Part shown: in pieces, positions 1 through 10,555 of the stretch
Layout of the letters: every line of letters begins with the position of its first letter
Position numbering within the stretch: position 1 is the stretch's first letter
Source: Strongyloides papillosus
Lineage: Eukaryota > Nematoda > Chromadorea > Rhabditida > Strongyloididae
Direction: 5' to 3'
Length of the DNA: 64,000 nucleotides
Assembly (NCBI GenBank): GCA_005656395.1
Contig: SRSI01000031.1
Location: 744,001 to 808,000 of the forward strand
The notes under the pieces: model-generated
What the model was told of the DNA's origin: nothing
Database searches by the model: none
Seen by the model: the letters and a program-made list of their open reading frames with translations, nothing else
Program-made: the position numbers and the translations under genes

Positions 1-345
1 TGTCTAATTTCTGAAAATATATGGCTTAATTGGGGCGAATGGTCAGAATGTTCATCATCACAATGTGGAGAGAAAGGTAAACAAGTAAGAACACGTAAAT
101 GTTCTGGTGAAAAATGTAATGGTTCGGAAATAGAATCACAAATTTGTCAAATAATTTGTTTAAAAAATAATGGAAAATTTACTACATGGAGTTCATGGAG
201 TGAATGTAGTCCTATAATTGATTGTAAAACTGAAACTTTCAGAAAAAGAACAAGAGATTGTTGGAGTGCAACTTCACATGATCCTACATGTAATGGAAAG
301 AAGGAAGAAATAGAGTTATGCCCAAGGACGAAATGCATTAAATAA
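1..345 (+). CDS. Thrombospondin type 1 repeat protein, 3' end (partial)
   Basis: The reading frame is open from the first base and ends in TAA at 343-345, giving the last 114 residues of a longer protein whose start lies outside the window. Two thrombospondin type 1 repeats are visible. The first has W8/W11/W14 and C17 (WLNWGEWSEC), then C22, C34, C39, C49 and C53. The second starts at about residue 63 with WSSWSEC and has a basic RKRTRDC strand and further cysteines. The W-x-x-W pattern is a known C-mannosylation context in this family. TSR proteins are secreted or cell-surface and bind glycosaminoglycans or matrix. The protein ends right after the last cysteines with no transmembrane segment, so this end at least looks secreted. 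Which TSR gene it is cannot be told from the fragment. Confidence 0.85.
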   Translation, partial: CLISENIWLNWGEWSECSSSQCGEKGKQVRTRKCSGEKCNGSEIESQICQIICLKNNGKFTTWSSWSECSPIIDCKTETFRKRTRDCWSATSHDPTCNGKKEEIELCPRTKCIK

Positions 346-542
346 ATAATTACGATTATATAACTTAATGTATTTGTAAATAGTTTTGTAAATATACAAA
401 AAAATTTTTTTAATCTGCTTTTGATATACGTTAAATGAAATAAAAATGCAAAGTTTGTGTAAATAGTGTGATAATAGATAAAAGCGACGTTGACAGTCGA
501 TGTAATGCTAGTTTACTCCAACGTTAGTTATATATATTTTTA

Positions 543-1461
543 ATGACTGTTACTAAAGTGGAAGCCTATATTGAAGCTTCAGTTAAAAAGGCTGAAGAAA
601 TTAAAAATTTGAATGAAACTGATTCCACTTTAAAAGAGGGTGCAGGAAAGAAATTATTAAGGAAAATTGATTCAATTAATTATCCAATTTATTGTACAGA
701 AGAAACGGTAAAAAGTGCTGGAGCAATAAAACTTGAAAATAATGATATATTTTTAATTTCCTTTCCCAATTCAGGAATTGAATTGCTAAAAAATATTATT
801 TTACAATTATTGGATATTGAAGTTAACGGTATGTTATTGATTGATTAATTGTCAAATATTTATAGATGAATACAATTTTCCAACTATTGAATATTTTGGA
901 TCATCTGTTATTGATATCTACCCACCACCAAAATATTTACAAACTTATTTAAATTTTAATTTATGTCCAAAATTAAATAATTGTAAAGTAATAATATTAA
1001 TAAGAAATCCAAAAGATGTTGTCTGTTCAATGTTTAAACAAATTCCAGGTAATGAAGATATAAAATTACCATCAGAAGATTTTACTGAATTTATGAATGC
1101 CTTTTTGGAAGGTGAAACAGAATACGGTGACTACTTTACCCATTTACAAAGTTTATTACCACTAATTGATGATAAGAAAAACTTAATATTAACTTATGAA
1201 CAGACAACAGCTGATTTAGTAACGACAATAACAAAATTGGGTAAATTTTTGAATTTACAAGATAAAGTATCAGATCAAAAAAGTTTATTTAAAATTGTTG
1301 AAGAAGTAACATTACACAACGAATTTAATTATAATTATACTATTAAAGAGTGGAAGAAATATTTCAATGAAGAAGAGTCATTAAAAATTGACGAAAAATT
1401 TAACTTATTTTTTAAAGGAACGATAATTGAAAATATCTTTGATAAAAAAATGGAATGGTAA
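543..1461 (+). CDS. Cytosolic sulfotransferase (SULT)-like protein, probable pseudoenzyme
   Basis: Two exons, 543-828 and 866-1461, joined across a 37-nt intron (GTATG...TATAG), give 293 residues with the split codon reading Asp96. The Sulfotransfer_1 (PAPS-dependent SULT) fold is clear from its collinearity with the intact paralogue at 4364 and from the 3'-phosphate motif IRNPKDV with Arg142 and Ser150. Three key sites are changed. The 5'-phosphosulfate loop reads SFPNSGIEL (residues 73-81) where SFPKSGNTW is normal, so the catalytic Lys is Asn. The catalytic His of the LKTH motif is Tyr123 (LQTYL). The C-terminal RKG cofactor clamp is absent (FNYNYT before KEWKKYF). The frame is nevertheless open and the splice sites intact, so it is either a non-catalytic binding protein or a recently released gene. 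It is the first of a tandem array of four copies. Confidence 0.8.
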
Positions 1462-1831
1462 TTCATTATATAAAAAGAATATTTTCTAATTAATAATTAA
1501 TTGTATTCAGTGAAATCATGTAGAAAAGTTTTTTTTACAATACTTTAAATTTATTTATAACATCGTATTTTGCTTTAACATTAAATATGTAGTAATATAA
1601 CTTTCATTTATTTTCCATCTTATTATTAATTATTTTCTGGAAATTATAATTTGCGATGATTTTATTTCATTTAAATATTTTATTACCTGACAATATTGAT
1701 GATTGATTTTTATAATATTTATGCAAGTATCAAGGTTTTTTAATGAATTTGCAAGATGTTATAATTATTTTTACTTTTAATATTATATAATCTCAAGATG
1801 TATCTTAAAAATAATAATATTATATATTAGC

Positions 1832-2830
1832 ATGATATATACTTTTGACAATTCACATTTTGATGAAGCTAAGAAAAAGCTAGATGAATGTTTAGAATTA
1901 AATAAAATTGATTTAAAATTAATAAAAAAAAGATAAACCGTTTAAAGAAAAATTGGTTCAAAACATTATACTATATTAGATAATGATGGTATTATTAAAA
2001 CATCAGAATGTAAAGTAATAATAAAAGTGATATTATTATATCAAAAATTATGAAGTACGTGGGTTAGACCATTTTTTCTTATACTTGTAAATGAAAATTA
2101 TTGGGATAATGAATTACATAGAATATTTTATTGACAACTATTAATATATATTGTTTAGTGCAATATTTAGTACTTCTGTTTACACAATTGTTTTGAATAA
2201 GTGTTGGTTATAAATGTTCATCTCCAAGAGTCTTAAAAACGCATTGTGATTTTGAGGATTACCCTATTGATAATAAATGTAAATATATTTATATTGTAAG
2301 AAATAATAAACATTTTATTGTTATTTACTACAATCATATAAAAAATTTAAGCTTTTATCAATATAATGATGGTTCATTTGATGATTTTTTTTTGATAATT
2401 CTTTAGAGCATATATGGAATGGGGCAATTATTTGGAAATGTAAAAACATGAATTCACTTTTTAGGCAAACTAAGAATCTTATTTTTAAATTATGAAGATC
2501 TTAAAAATTTACAAACAATAGTTAATAGAACTGTCAGTTTTATCGGTGGAGACGCTGCCCAGATATATAATGATGTTAGTAAATTAGAAAAAATTGTTGA
2601 AAAAAATTACATTTACTTTTATCAAATTTAAACAAAATAATTTTCAAAAGATGAGGGATATGATTGGAAATAAGAATAATAAATTTTACTTTCTATCAAA
2701 ATTTTAGACGTAATAATTTTATAAAAAAAGTACTTTGGGAGATTAAAAAATTATCTGTTCAAAGACCAATCAGATAAAATTGATAAATTATTTTAAGAAA
2801 CATTTAAAGGAACGAAATTAAAAATCTTTT
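1832..2830 (+). pseudogene. Decayed SULT-family sulfotransferase
   Basis: Broken copy of the neighbouring sulfotransferases. It begins with a plausible ATG at 1832 and a SULT-like N-terminus, then hits stops and frame changes. Recognisable islands in order are STWVR (remnant of the PAPS loop, about 2055-2070), SPRVLKTHCDFEDYP (about 2224-2268, still holding the catalytic His) followed by IYIVRNNKHF (remnant of RNPKD), then a stretch matching the intact gene's FDxxQF..GxF segment (YQYNDGSFDDFF), and near the end a DxKNYLFKDQSDKIDKLF remnant of the C-terminal helix. The sequence keeps the exon order of the intact copy at 4364-5407. Borders are approximate. No coding function is expected. Confidence 0.75.
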
Positions 2831-4363
2831 AATTTACGAAATGAAATTTTGATATTTTATATAGTTTCAGATATTACAAAATGGTTTTTTTTATTTGCTT
2901 TTATAGTTAGTTATTAAATAACTATATTGCTCTTTTGCTCATATTTCTCTAAATGAATTATAAAAAATTCATTTTAGTTAATATTGTTTCTAAATAATAA
3001 TTATATGGAAGTAATGTTAGATTATTGCAACTAAAAAAATACTATTTTTAAATTATATTTTTAAAATGAAGAATTTAAAATCATAAGTAAATATTATTAT
3101 CTATTGAATAAACTTTTTATTCATTTATCATTTATTTTGCATAAAGAAGAATTTATTTATTAAATATTAGATTATGGAATATTTTTATTAGAGTCAAAAC
3201 TTTTTCCCTGTTGTTTTTTGAAGATACTTTTATAAAATGTATAATCAAGTATTAAATTAATAATAATATTTTATTATCAATGAATTTCTTAAACACACTT
3301 TTCTATTGTTTGCATGTAAATTAAAAGTAATTTTTCCACGACTGATAACGCTTATAATTATGATTCAAAAATTAAAATTATAGGTCATTTAACTTTAAAA
3401 TATCAGAAATAACTAGAAAAAATAATTACAATGAACGATAAAAATGTTACTTTTATTTTTTTAATACATTTACTGTGCTGTAAATGTTTGTAAATTTTTT
3501 TGTACTTATTAAATTTATAATCCAGATTTTTATTTAATATTCAGATTGAATAAATAAACTACTACGACAATTATAAAAATATAATATTAAAAAGGTTTAA
3601 AAAGTATCATGAAAGTATAAATTTGTGAAATATTTATAATTTAATAAGTCAAAATATAAAAATAAATTTTTTTTGTAAAAAGCACTTTACTTGTTTTGTA
3701 GTACTTTGGTTAAAAAAGTGCTCTGATCAACAGAATACACTACAAATCTGAAAAAAGTTATCAGATTATTTTTAATAATAAAAAAAATTGTTATGAATTT
3801 TCCAACAAAATATTGACAATTCAAATGCAAAAAGATAGCAATATACTTTTATTTATAAAATAATAATACTATCACCTTGAGAATGCACGATATATAACAA
3901 AAAATTATGAAATTTTAAGAAATCTTCTAAATTTAGAATTTATTAAGCGAATAACTTTAAGTAAATGATGAAAAATTATAAATACATGCGATAATGTTAT
4001 ACTTGTTTATATAACATTATTATATAAGTATCTTAATTTTATCATCTAATCAAAACATTAATTTTAATAATTACCAGAATACTCTTCTTAAAACTTGAAA
4101 ATTTTTTTTATAATTTTAACTAATGAATGTAAATGTTTACATTTTTATAAAAATATTTCCTTTTTAAATTAATTATCATAACAATCTTGTATGATTAATC
4201 GCGTCATTTTTTAAATTACTTAAATATACATAAACAAAATATCTATTAATATATATACCTTTAGACGTCTAAAATTTTAGCAGTAACTAAAAACTTTATG
4301 TTTTACAATATTATTACCATTTTGTCTTGTTTTAAAGAAAATAATTAACTATAACATTCAAAA
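2831..4363. other. Intergenic, no gene seen
   Basis: About 1.5 kb of AT-rich sequence between the decayed and the intact sulfotransferase copies. I see no coding exon, RNA gene or repeat that I can support. A TATATATA stretch lies about 110 bp before the ATG at 4364 and could be promoter sequence, but such runs are common in this composition. Confidence 0.5.
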
Positions 4364-5407
4364 ATGTTTGACGATATTAAAGATCTCTACAAATTTGCAT
4401 TTCAAGAACGTATTCTTACCATGGTTGACTTTTCATCCAATTCAGAAGGCTTAGTAAAAGAAGGGAAAAATCCTATGTATAGAAAAATTGGAACAAAATT
4501 ATTTCCATCACTTTGCACTAAAGAATCTCTTGAAAGTAGTAAAAAGATGACCTTAAGAAACGATGATATTTTTGTTGTTTCATTTCCAAAATCAGGAAAC
4601 ACATGGTGTAGACATATAATATTACAATTAATTAACGAAGATTATTTTAATGGATTGGTTGGTAAGTTTTACAATTTGCTTTATTTTAATAATATTATCT
4701 TAATAGATCAATTTTATGAATCCCCTATAATTGAATGTTTTGGAGGTGATGTTATAGAGCTATTACCATCACCAAGAGTTTTAAAAACTCATTTTGATTA
4801 TGAAGATATACCTAAAGGTGATGGAGTTAAATATGTTTTTACTATAAGAAATCCAAAAGACGTTATTGTTAGTTATTACCATCATCATAAAAATTTTGAT
4901 CATTATCAATTTTCGGAAGGAGACTTTAATTTGTTCTTTGATCTTTTTATAAATGGAAAGACAGAGTATGGTTGTTATTTTGAGTATTTAAAAGGATGGC
5001 TTCCACATATTAAAAACAGTAATGTACTATTTATTAAATATGAAGATATGTCAAAAGATTTGGAAGGCTATATTAAAATAATAGGTAATTTTATTGGTGG
5101 AAAGGCAATCGATACTTTGAATGATGAAGAAAAAATGAAGCAAATTATTGAAAATAGTAAAATTCAAAGTATGCAAAAAGGTGTACCACAAATTGTTATA
5201 GAAACAACAATGTAAGTTTTTTCCTTTAATGATAAAATAATTTCAATTAAATATAGGAATCCAAAATTTTTTAGAAAAGGATGTTCAAGAGATTGGAAAA
5301 ACTATTTCACAAAAGAACAATCTGACGTAGTTGATCAAAAATTTAGTCAATATTTTGGAAATACGGAGGTAAACAATTGGTGGACAAAGGAATTATCCTG
5401 GGAATAG
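4364..5407 (+). CDS. Cytosolic sulfotransferase (SULT, Sulfotransfer_1 family), intact copy
   Basis: Three exons, 4364-4661, 4707-5211 and 5257-5407, with two 45-nt introns (GTAAG...ATAG), encode 317 residues, a normal SULT length. The enzyme transfers sulfate from PAPS to small hydroxyl or amine acceptors in the cytosol; there is no signal peptide. Motifs in order: 5'-phosphosulfate loop SFPKSGNTW (73-81), catalytic His128 in SPRVLKTHF, 3'-phosphate motif IRNPKDVIVSYY with Arg147 and Ser155, and the C-terminal RKG clamp at Arg274-Gly276 in FFRKGCSRDWKNYF. The usual Gly before Asp-Trp in that clamp is Arg279. The first intron is a multiple of three with no stop, so an unspliced frame also looks open. 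A later in-frame ATG at 4421 is an alternative start that would remove about 19 residues. Acceptor substrate cannot be inferred. Confidence 0.9.
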
Positions 5408-5732
5408 GAAAAAGAGATTAATAAAATTTTTAAATCTTCAGTAATTATTTATATATTAATGATATATAATATATTTTGACATGATTTTTTATCAAACCAT
5501 TTATAAAGTTACTCTTTGATCACTATTTTGTCACGTTTTTCATCCAGTAATAGTTTTAATTTAAATTTCTGAAAGATCAAAAATGATTGTTTACCAAGTT
5601 GTCATTTATAAAAGTTAAAAAATTGTATGTTGCAGTTTTCCGTAACTTCAAATACATCTACAAATAGCTCTTCTCATTATTTAAAAATAGTAATATTTCG
5701 AGCATTTAAATTTCTTTTTTTTTGTAGAAAAA

Positions 5733-6761
5733 ATGGTGAGAATTGATCAAAATGCCTATGTTGATGCGACAACTAATAGAATAAAAGAATCTATATGTTG
5801 TACAGATGATGAGTGTGGTTCAACTAAAGAAGAAGGAAAGCCATTATTTTGAGAGGTTGATAGTAAACTTTTCTTTGCCTCTGGAACAATAAACTCCATT
5901 AATTCAGCTATGAAAATGCTACTTTGTGATGATGATAGTATTGTAGCATTATGGCCAAAATATGGATAAACTTGGTTAAGGCATATTGATCTTCAATTAT
6001 TTGATGACGATTATTTTTATTATATAACAGGTATATAAAAAATAAGAATAATAATATATTTTGTTAAGATCAATATTTGGAGTCATCAATGATTGAATTT
6101 ATGGGAAGTAATATAGTAAATTTACTACCATCTCCAAGAATTTTAAAAATTCATTTTTTCTTATTATATTGTCCAATGGACAAAAGTGCTAAATACGTTA
6201 TTATTGTTAGAAGTCCAAATGATGTTCTTATTAGCTTTTATCATCATATGAAATTAATTCCAGCATATAAGTTTGAAGATGGTAGTTTTGATGTATTTTT
6301 TGATATTTTTGTATCTGGAAAAATAGAATTTGGGAGTTACTTTGATTATTTACTTGAGTAGAATGGCTAAATAAAAGATGAGAATACTTTGCTAATCAAA
6401 TACAAAGATATGTATATTGATAAAAAGTTTTATATTTATGAACTAGTAAAGTTTATTGGAGAAAAAGCTTTAGATAGAATAAACAATAATGATAATTTGA
6501 ATAAAATTATCAACATAAGTACCATTTTAAGTATGAAGAAAGACATTGGAAGATTCACTGGTAGAGGATCCAATAACTGAAATTAAAAAAAAATGATGTG
6601 ATTTCAGTAATGAGTGGTTTATTAGAAATGGTATAAGTGGTGGATGGAAAAAATATTTCAGAGAAAAACAATCCAAAATAATTGATAAAATATTTTATAA
6701 CAAATTAAATGGAACTATATTTGGAGATCTGTGGAATAAAGAAATAATAAATGATAATTAA
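5733..6761 (+). pseudogene. SULT-family sulfotransferase pseudogene
   Basis: Full-length third relative of the gene at 4364, starting at ATG 5733 and keeping its exon layout (intron about 6031-6069 with GTATAT...TTAAG; a last exon with a conserved GWKKYF). It carries at least four in-frame stops: TGA 5850-5852, TAA 5967-5969 inside the PAPS loop (KYG-stop-TWLRH), TAG 6359-6361 and TAA 6368-6370. The catalytic His survives in LPSPRILKIHF, and the 3'-phosphate motif is VRSPNDVLISFYHH. All other sequence is well kept, so the decay looks recent compared with the copy at 1832. The long open pieces at 6077-6361 and 6389-6580 are fragments of this pseudogene, not separate genes. Confidence 0.85.
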
Positions 6762-6983
6762 ATTTAGTAATTATTATTTTTTAATATTTGTCAATTATTA
6801 AAATGTAAAACAATTTTTTTGTTGTACAATTAGTGTTTGGAAAAAAGTTGATATTTAAATTTAATATATATGATATATCAAGTTACCTTAAGATGAATCA
6901 TTTTTGTAAATAAGACTATAGTGGATTACATATTTATTTTCATATATTTTAATGCTAAGTAGTTTTTATTAAATAAATAAATG

Positions 6984-8433
6984 CTAGTTAAATATTGTAA
7001 AATTTCTAAAATTTACAAAATCATCTTCAGCATATATCCATTTACCTATTGAATCCATTGTAGTTTTGCATCTATCATAAATTGCAAAGCATACCTTAGC
7101 TGTCTTTTTTACTTTTTGACTCATACACGATTCTAAATTTTTTTCCATTGATGGACCATAAACAAATGGTAATGTAATGTTTATTTGTTTTTGGATAAAA
7201 TTAAGTCTGTCAACTAAATCTTTTCTTTCACCTTCATACAAAATTTTAATTTCCGGTAAATTTTTTCTTTTTTTTAAAATATAATTTGAACGTGCATGAA
7301 GTAAAATAGCTTGACTTGATTTAAACTAAAAAAAAGGTAAATTAAAAAAAAATATTTCTTACTCTATGGCCATCATTTAATGATTCAAATTGTGGATTAT
7401 GAAAACCAACATGTGATATTTTTGATGTAAGTATGATTGATTTTCCAAGATAATTTTTTTTATCAACGGACATATAACCTATTTTAGCAAAATTAAAAGA
7501 TGGTTCAATATAAGGATTTTTATAAGAAATATGGTAACTTTTAAAATTAAAAAAACTTGTTGTTGGATGAAGTGGGATTTGCCTTTTAACAAAATTTAAA
7601 ACGTTTTCTTTTTTGTTCTTTCCACTATGCACATAAAAATATTCATCAACATCCATTATAGAGATGTATTTTGAATTTCTTTTATACATACAATCATTTA
7701 AAAAAATTTTTGTCCCCATTCCATGAGTTAAATTAAATGGGTTCATTGTTTTTGATATTGGATAATTTGATGCTGGATGTAATGTAACAAGTTTTGTTTC
7801 AACATAATATTGTAGTAATTTATATACTTCGGGTGATAAACTTTTATAATATAATACAATTTTAGCATTACCTTCCCTTCTCCAATTCTCTAAGAATAAA
7901 AACATTTGTAACCAATTATTATACCAATAAAGAATTGGAACACATATTGTTAATCCATTATATGGTCTACTTCTCGCTGCAATTCTATTAACATTAAAAG
8001 TTTCTTTTGTATTTGTAAAAATATTAATAATATTAACTCGTCTTACTTTTCTAGCTATTTTCCATGGAATATCGAAATCCACATAATGAACTTCCATTTG
8101 ACAACGATGTTCAAATTTTCTACACAGTGATTCATCAAATATACCAATTCTTCCACGATAGTATTTTTTTTTAATTTTGATGTATAAATAATTATTAGGT
8201 TTTTTTTGAATATACACATTTGAACAATGAGCCATAAAAATTCCTTTAATTGTTGCGTTTTTAGCAATGAAATAGTTTCTAGGTATAAGAAATACATCTT
8301 TAAAAAATAATGATTCTTTATTCATTTTTATTTCAGTAATTTCATTGTTACCACTAGATGTTTCATTTTTAGATAAAGCAATATTTGCTTGAAAAAATAT
8401 TGATAAAGTAAAAATAAGTTTTAACTTATTCAT
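6984..8433 (-). CDS. Glycosyltransferase family 92 (DUF23) protein
   Basis: Exon 1 is 8433-7363 and exon 2 is 7325-6984, separated by a 37-nt intron (GTAAG...TTTAG, phase 0); the product has 470 residues. The N-terminus (MNKLKLIFTLSIFF) is a signal peptide or signal anchor, so the enzyme would act in the Golgi or be secreted. GT92 hallmarks are present: a beta-rich N-terminal part with paired cysteines, then TICVPILYWYNNWLQMFLFLENWR (about 162-185), an IVLYYKSLSPEVY segment, and DVDE at 261-264 as the putative metal/nucleotide-sugar DxD site. Exon 2 begins with the family's LHARSNY motif. C. elegans GALT-1, a galactosyltransferase acting on fucosylated N-glycan cores, belongs to this family, but donor and acceptor here are unknown. 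A paralogue of the same length and the same intron position lies at 20853-22304. Confidence 0.88.
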
Positions 8434-8934
8434 TTGAAAATATTAATTTAAAAAATGTAATAATTCTGATAAAACTAATAGTATAGCTAAAGTTATGATA
8501 AACTATAACTTAATTTGACCGCCAAAAATACCAATTAAATTTATTGTTTCATTACATAAAATACACTTCTTTATAAATAATTCAAGTAAAACGGATCTAG
8601 CCGGAGATATAATAATAATAGAATGAAGCAAATAATAGATCCTGTTATCATTCTATCTACTAGACTATATGATGATTTATGGTATTAAACACAATGTCAA
8701 ATCTTTTCCATGGTCATTTTAATAATTAAAGCAATGTTTATAATTTTAATTAACTTAAAACAAAATTTTATGTGATGCTGTAATACATCCATTTTAAATT
8801 ATGTTTTTATATGATAAAAAAGCTGACAATACATAAATTAAAAAAAATATTCGATTAATTTAATAAATATGTATATTTTGTTATATATCACCTGAAATAA
8901 ATAGAAAATATCAACAATAATCTATAAGAAAAAG
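8434..8934. other. Intergenic, upstream of the GT92 gene
   Basis: AT-rich sequence holding the likely promoter of the minus-strand GT92 gene. No exon or RNA gene is supported here. Confidence 0.4.
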
Positions 8935-9776
8935 AGTTTTGCCTTCGTCATAACCTTTTTTAATTTCAATCGACCTTTATGAGCAAATAACAATAAAATG
9001 TGTTTTTTCTAACTTAGGGGGCTGGATTAGTTTCAACTTTTTTGTGGCCAAAATTGGTCAAGTTAATTTTAAAACCGCCATTTTTATCATAGTTTTTGCA
9101 ACTCGATTAACTTCCCTCAAAAATATCGAAATAAAATGGTTTATATTTTATTCGAAAGGTATAATTCCATAATGATGCGGAAGCTTAATAATATTGAAAT
9201 TGATTAATAATTAACCATGTTATTCACCAAAAAAGTGTCAATCATTCTGAGAAAATAATTTAGAAGTTAAATAGCTATAACTACGTCAAGTGTCAATTTT
9301 TCACTTTTTTTTCATTTTCTCCAAAAAAATTAATTTTGTCTTCAACAAATTTTTTTAACCTTTATCAATTTTTATGAATTCATAATCAATAGATGTATTT
9401 GTTCCGAACTTAGTGCGGAAAGGGGTCTTAAGAATCTTCGCAAAAATTAGCTAAGTTTCTTTAAAAGAACACTACTATTGTGGACATGTTTTTGCACAGT
9501 TTTGTCTTTCAATTAACTCTTTAGGAAGTAAATGTGATTTTTTGATTTATGACTCATTTGAAATTGACAAGTCAGGAATAATAAGCAAATTTAATATTAA
9601 AAAGATTGATAAAAAAGACTAACTTATGAATCCAAGAGTGGTGACTATTTTTTTAGTAAAATTTAGCCAATTTTTTAAATAAAAATATTTTGATTAATGA
9701 TTTAGTACATAAAATTATGCTATGAAATATGCTCTGCGGACCAGCCGAACCTCCCAAAGACAGGTCTACGGCTGGT
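8935..9776 (+). repeat. Dispersed non-coding repeat, copy 1
   Basis: This stretch is richer in GC than its surroundings and has no open frame. It shares ordered blocks with three other places in the window: TTTTGCCTTCGTCATAAC (about 8951), the GGGCTGGATTAGTTTCAAC block followed by TTTTGTGGCCAAAATTGG (about 9017-9056), and AATTCCATAATGATGCGGAA (about 9163-9182). The matching copies are at 28240-28860 and 35395-35800 on the minus strand and 39797-41452 on the plus strand. The right end carries a GC-rich hairpin (9740-9776) that recurs at the end of the 39.8 kb copy. Divergence between copies is high, so it is an old family. I see no transposase or reverse transcriptase. Confidence 0.65.
9740..9776 (+). 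other. GC-rich hairpin at the end of repeat copy 1
   Basis: ACCAGCCG (9740-9747) pairs with CGGCTGGT (9769-9776), and AACCT/AGGT can extend the stem with a small bulge. The block GTCTACGGCTGGT occurs again at 41441-41453 in repeat copy 4. In DNA this AT-rich a conserved GC-rich stem stands out. It could be a terminal structure of the repeat or a small structured RNA. Confidence 0.5.
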
Positions 9777-9915
9777 TATATTAAAATTAAAAACAAATAG
9801 TTTAATTTCATAGCTTAGCAAAATTTAATGTGTTTTCAAATTCCATGCTTTATAAAAGTAATTAGTTTGTTGAAAAAGAGATAAATTGAAGTTAAAAGAT
9901 AATTTATTTTTTGAT

Positions 9916-10150
9916 ATGAAATTGTTAATATTAACTATATTCTTCTATTTATTTTTCTATCAAAGAATATATTGGTAAGTTAAAAATTTATTTTACTTTT
10001 AGTGTATTTAGTTTTTATATAAAAAAATTCGGGACGTCTAAAAATCCCACAGTAAAAGAAGATTCTGAAGTAATTATTGAACCAATTAATGTTAATATCA
10101 TCAAATTCTTTAAAATTAACCAAGGTTTTGCTGATATATTGTCTATTTAA
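9916..10150 (+). CDS. Possible small secreted peptide, 65 aa
   Basis: A two-exon model, 9916-9974 and 10012-10150, uses a GTAAGT donor and a TTTAG acceptor with a 37-nt intron, the commonest intron size nearby, and stays in frame to TAA. The first exon encodes a typical signal peptide (MKLLILTIFFYLFFYQ) and the mature part would be about 45 residues, acidic then hydrophobic (KEDSEVIIEPINVNIIKFF). An alternative acceptor at 10002 keeps the same frame but gives a 28-nt intron. I do not recognise a family. Such short models can arise by chance in AT-rich DNA, so it rests on the signal peptide and splice sites alone. Confidence 0.4.
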
Positions 10151-10555
10151 TTTATAAAGTAGAACAATTAATTGATGCGATACTTTATTGCTATGTTAAA
10201 TATATAATTCATATATATATATGTTTTTTTTTTATAAAAGTAATTATCATTTTAAAATAGCATATAACAAAATGAAATAAAAAGTTACTATATTATAATT
10301 AATACAATTTATCCATGTAAAAGATTAAAACAATTATATCAAAAATAACTAATGTTGATGTCAATTTCTCTGTATTTATGAATTATAGTGTCTGAAGAAA
10401 AAAAAAAGTAGATTAATTATTTAATAAAAAATGAATTGATATTTTAATTGAAATTTGGACTTATAAAAGAATCTTATTGAAATTACGTCATTGTATACTT
10501 CAAAGATTGCATAATTCTAACTTTAAATAGGCTAATTTTGTATTTATTAAAAAAT
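10151..10555. other. Intergenic, upstream of the DUF229 gene
   Basis: About 400 bp of AT-rich sequence with no visible exon. It presumably contains the promoter of the downstream plus-strand gene. Confidence 0.4.

Noticed and set aside
147..338. Minus-strand open frame opposite the TSR gene
   Set aside because: It is antisense to clear thrombospondin repeats and has no family resemblance of its own.
4402..4602. Minus-strand open frame opposite the intact sulfotransferase
   Set aside because: Shadow of the SULT first exon, which has full motif support.
8055..8297. Second minus-strand frame inside the GT92 gene
   Set aside because: Overlaps in a different frame with a well supported exon; no start context or motif.
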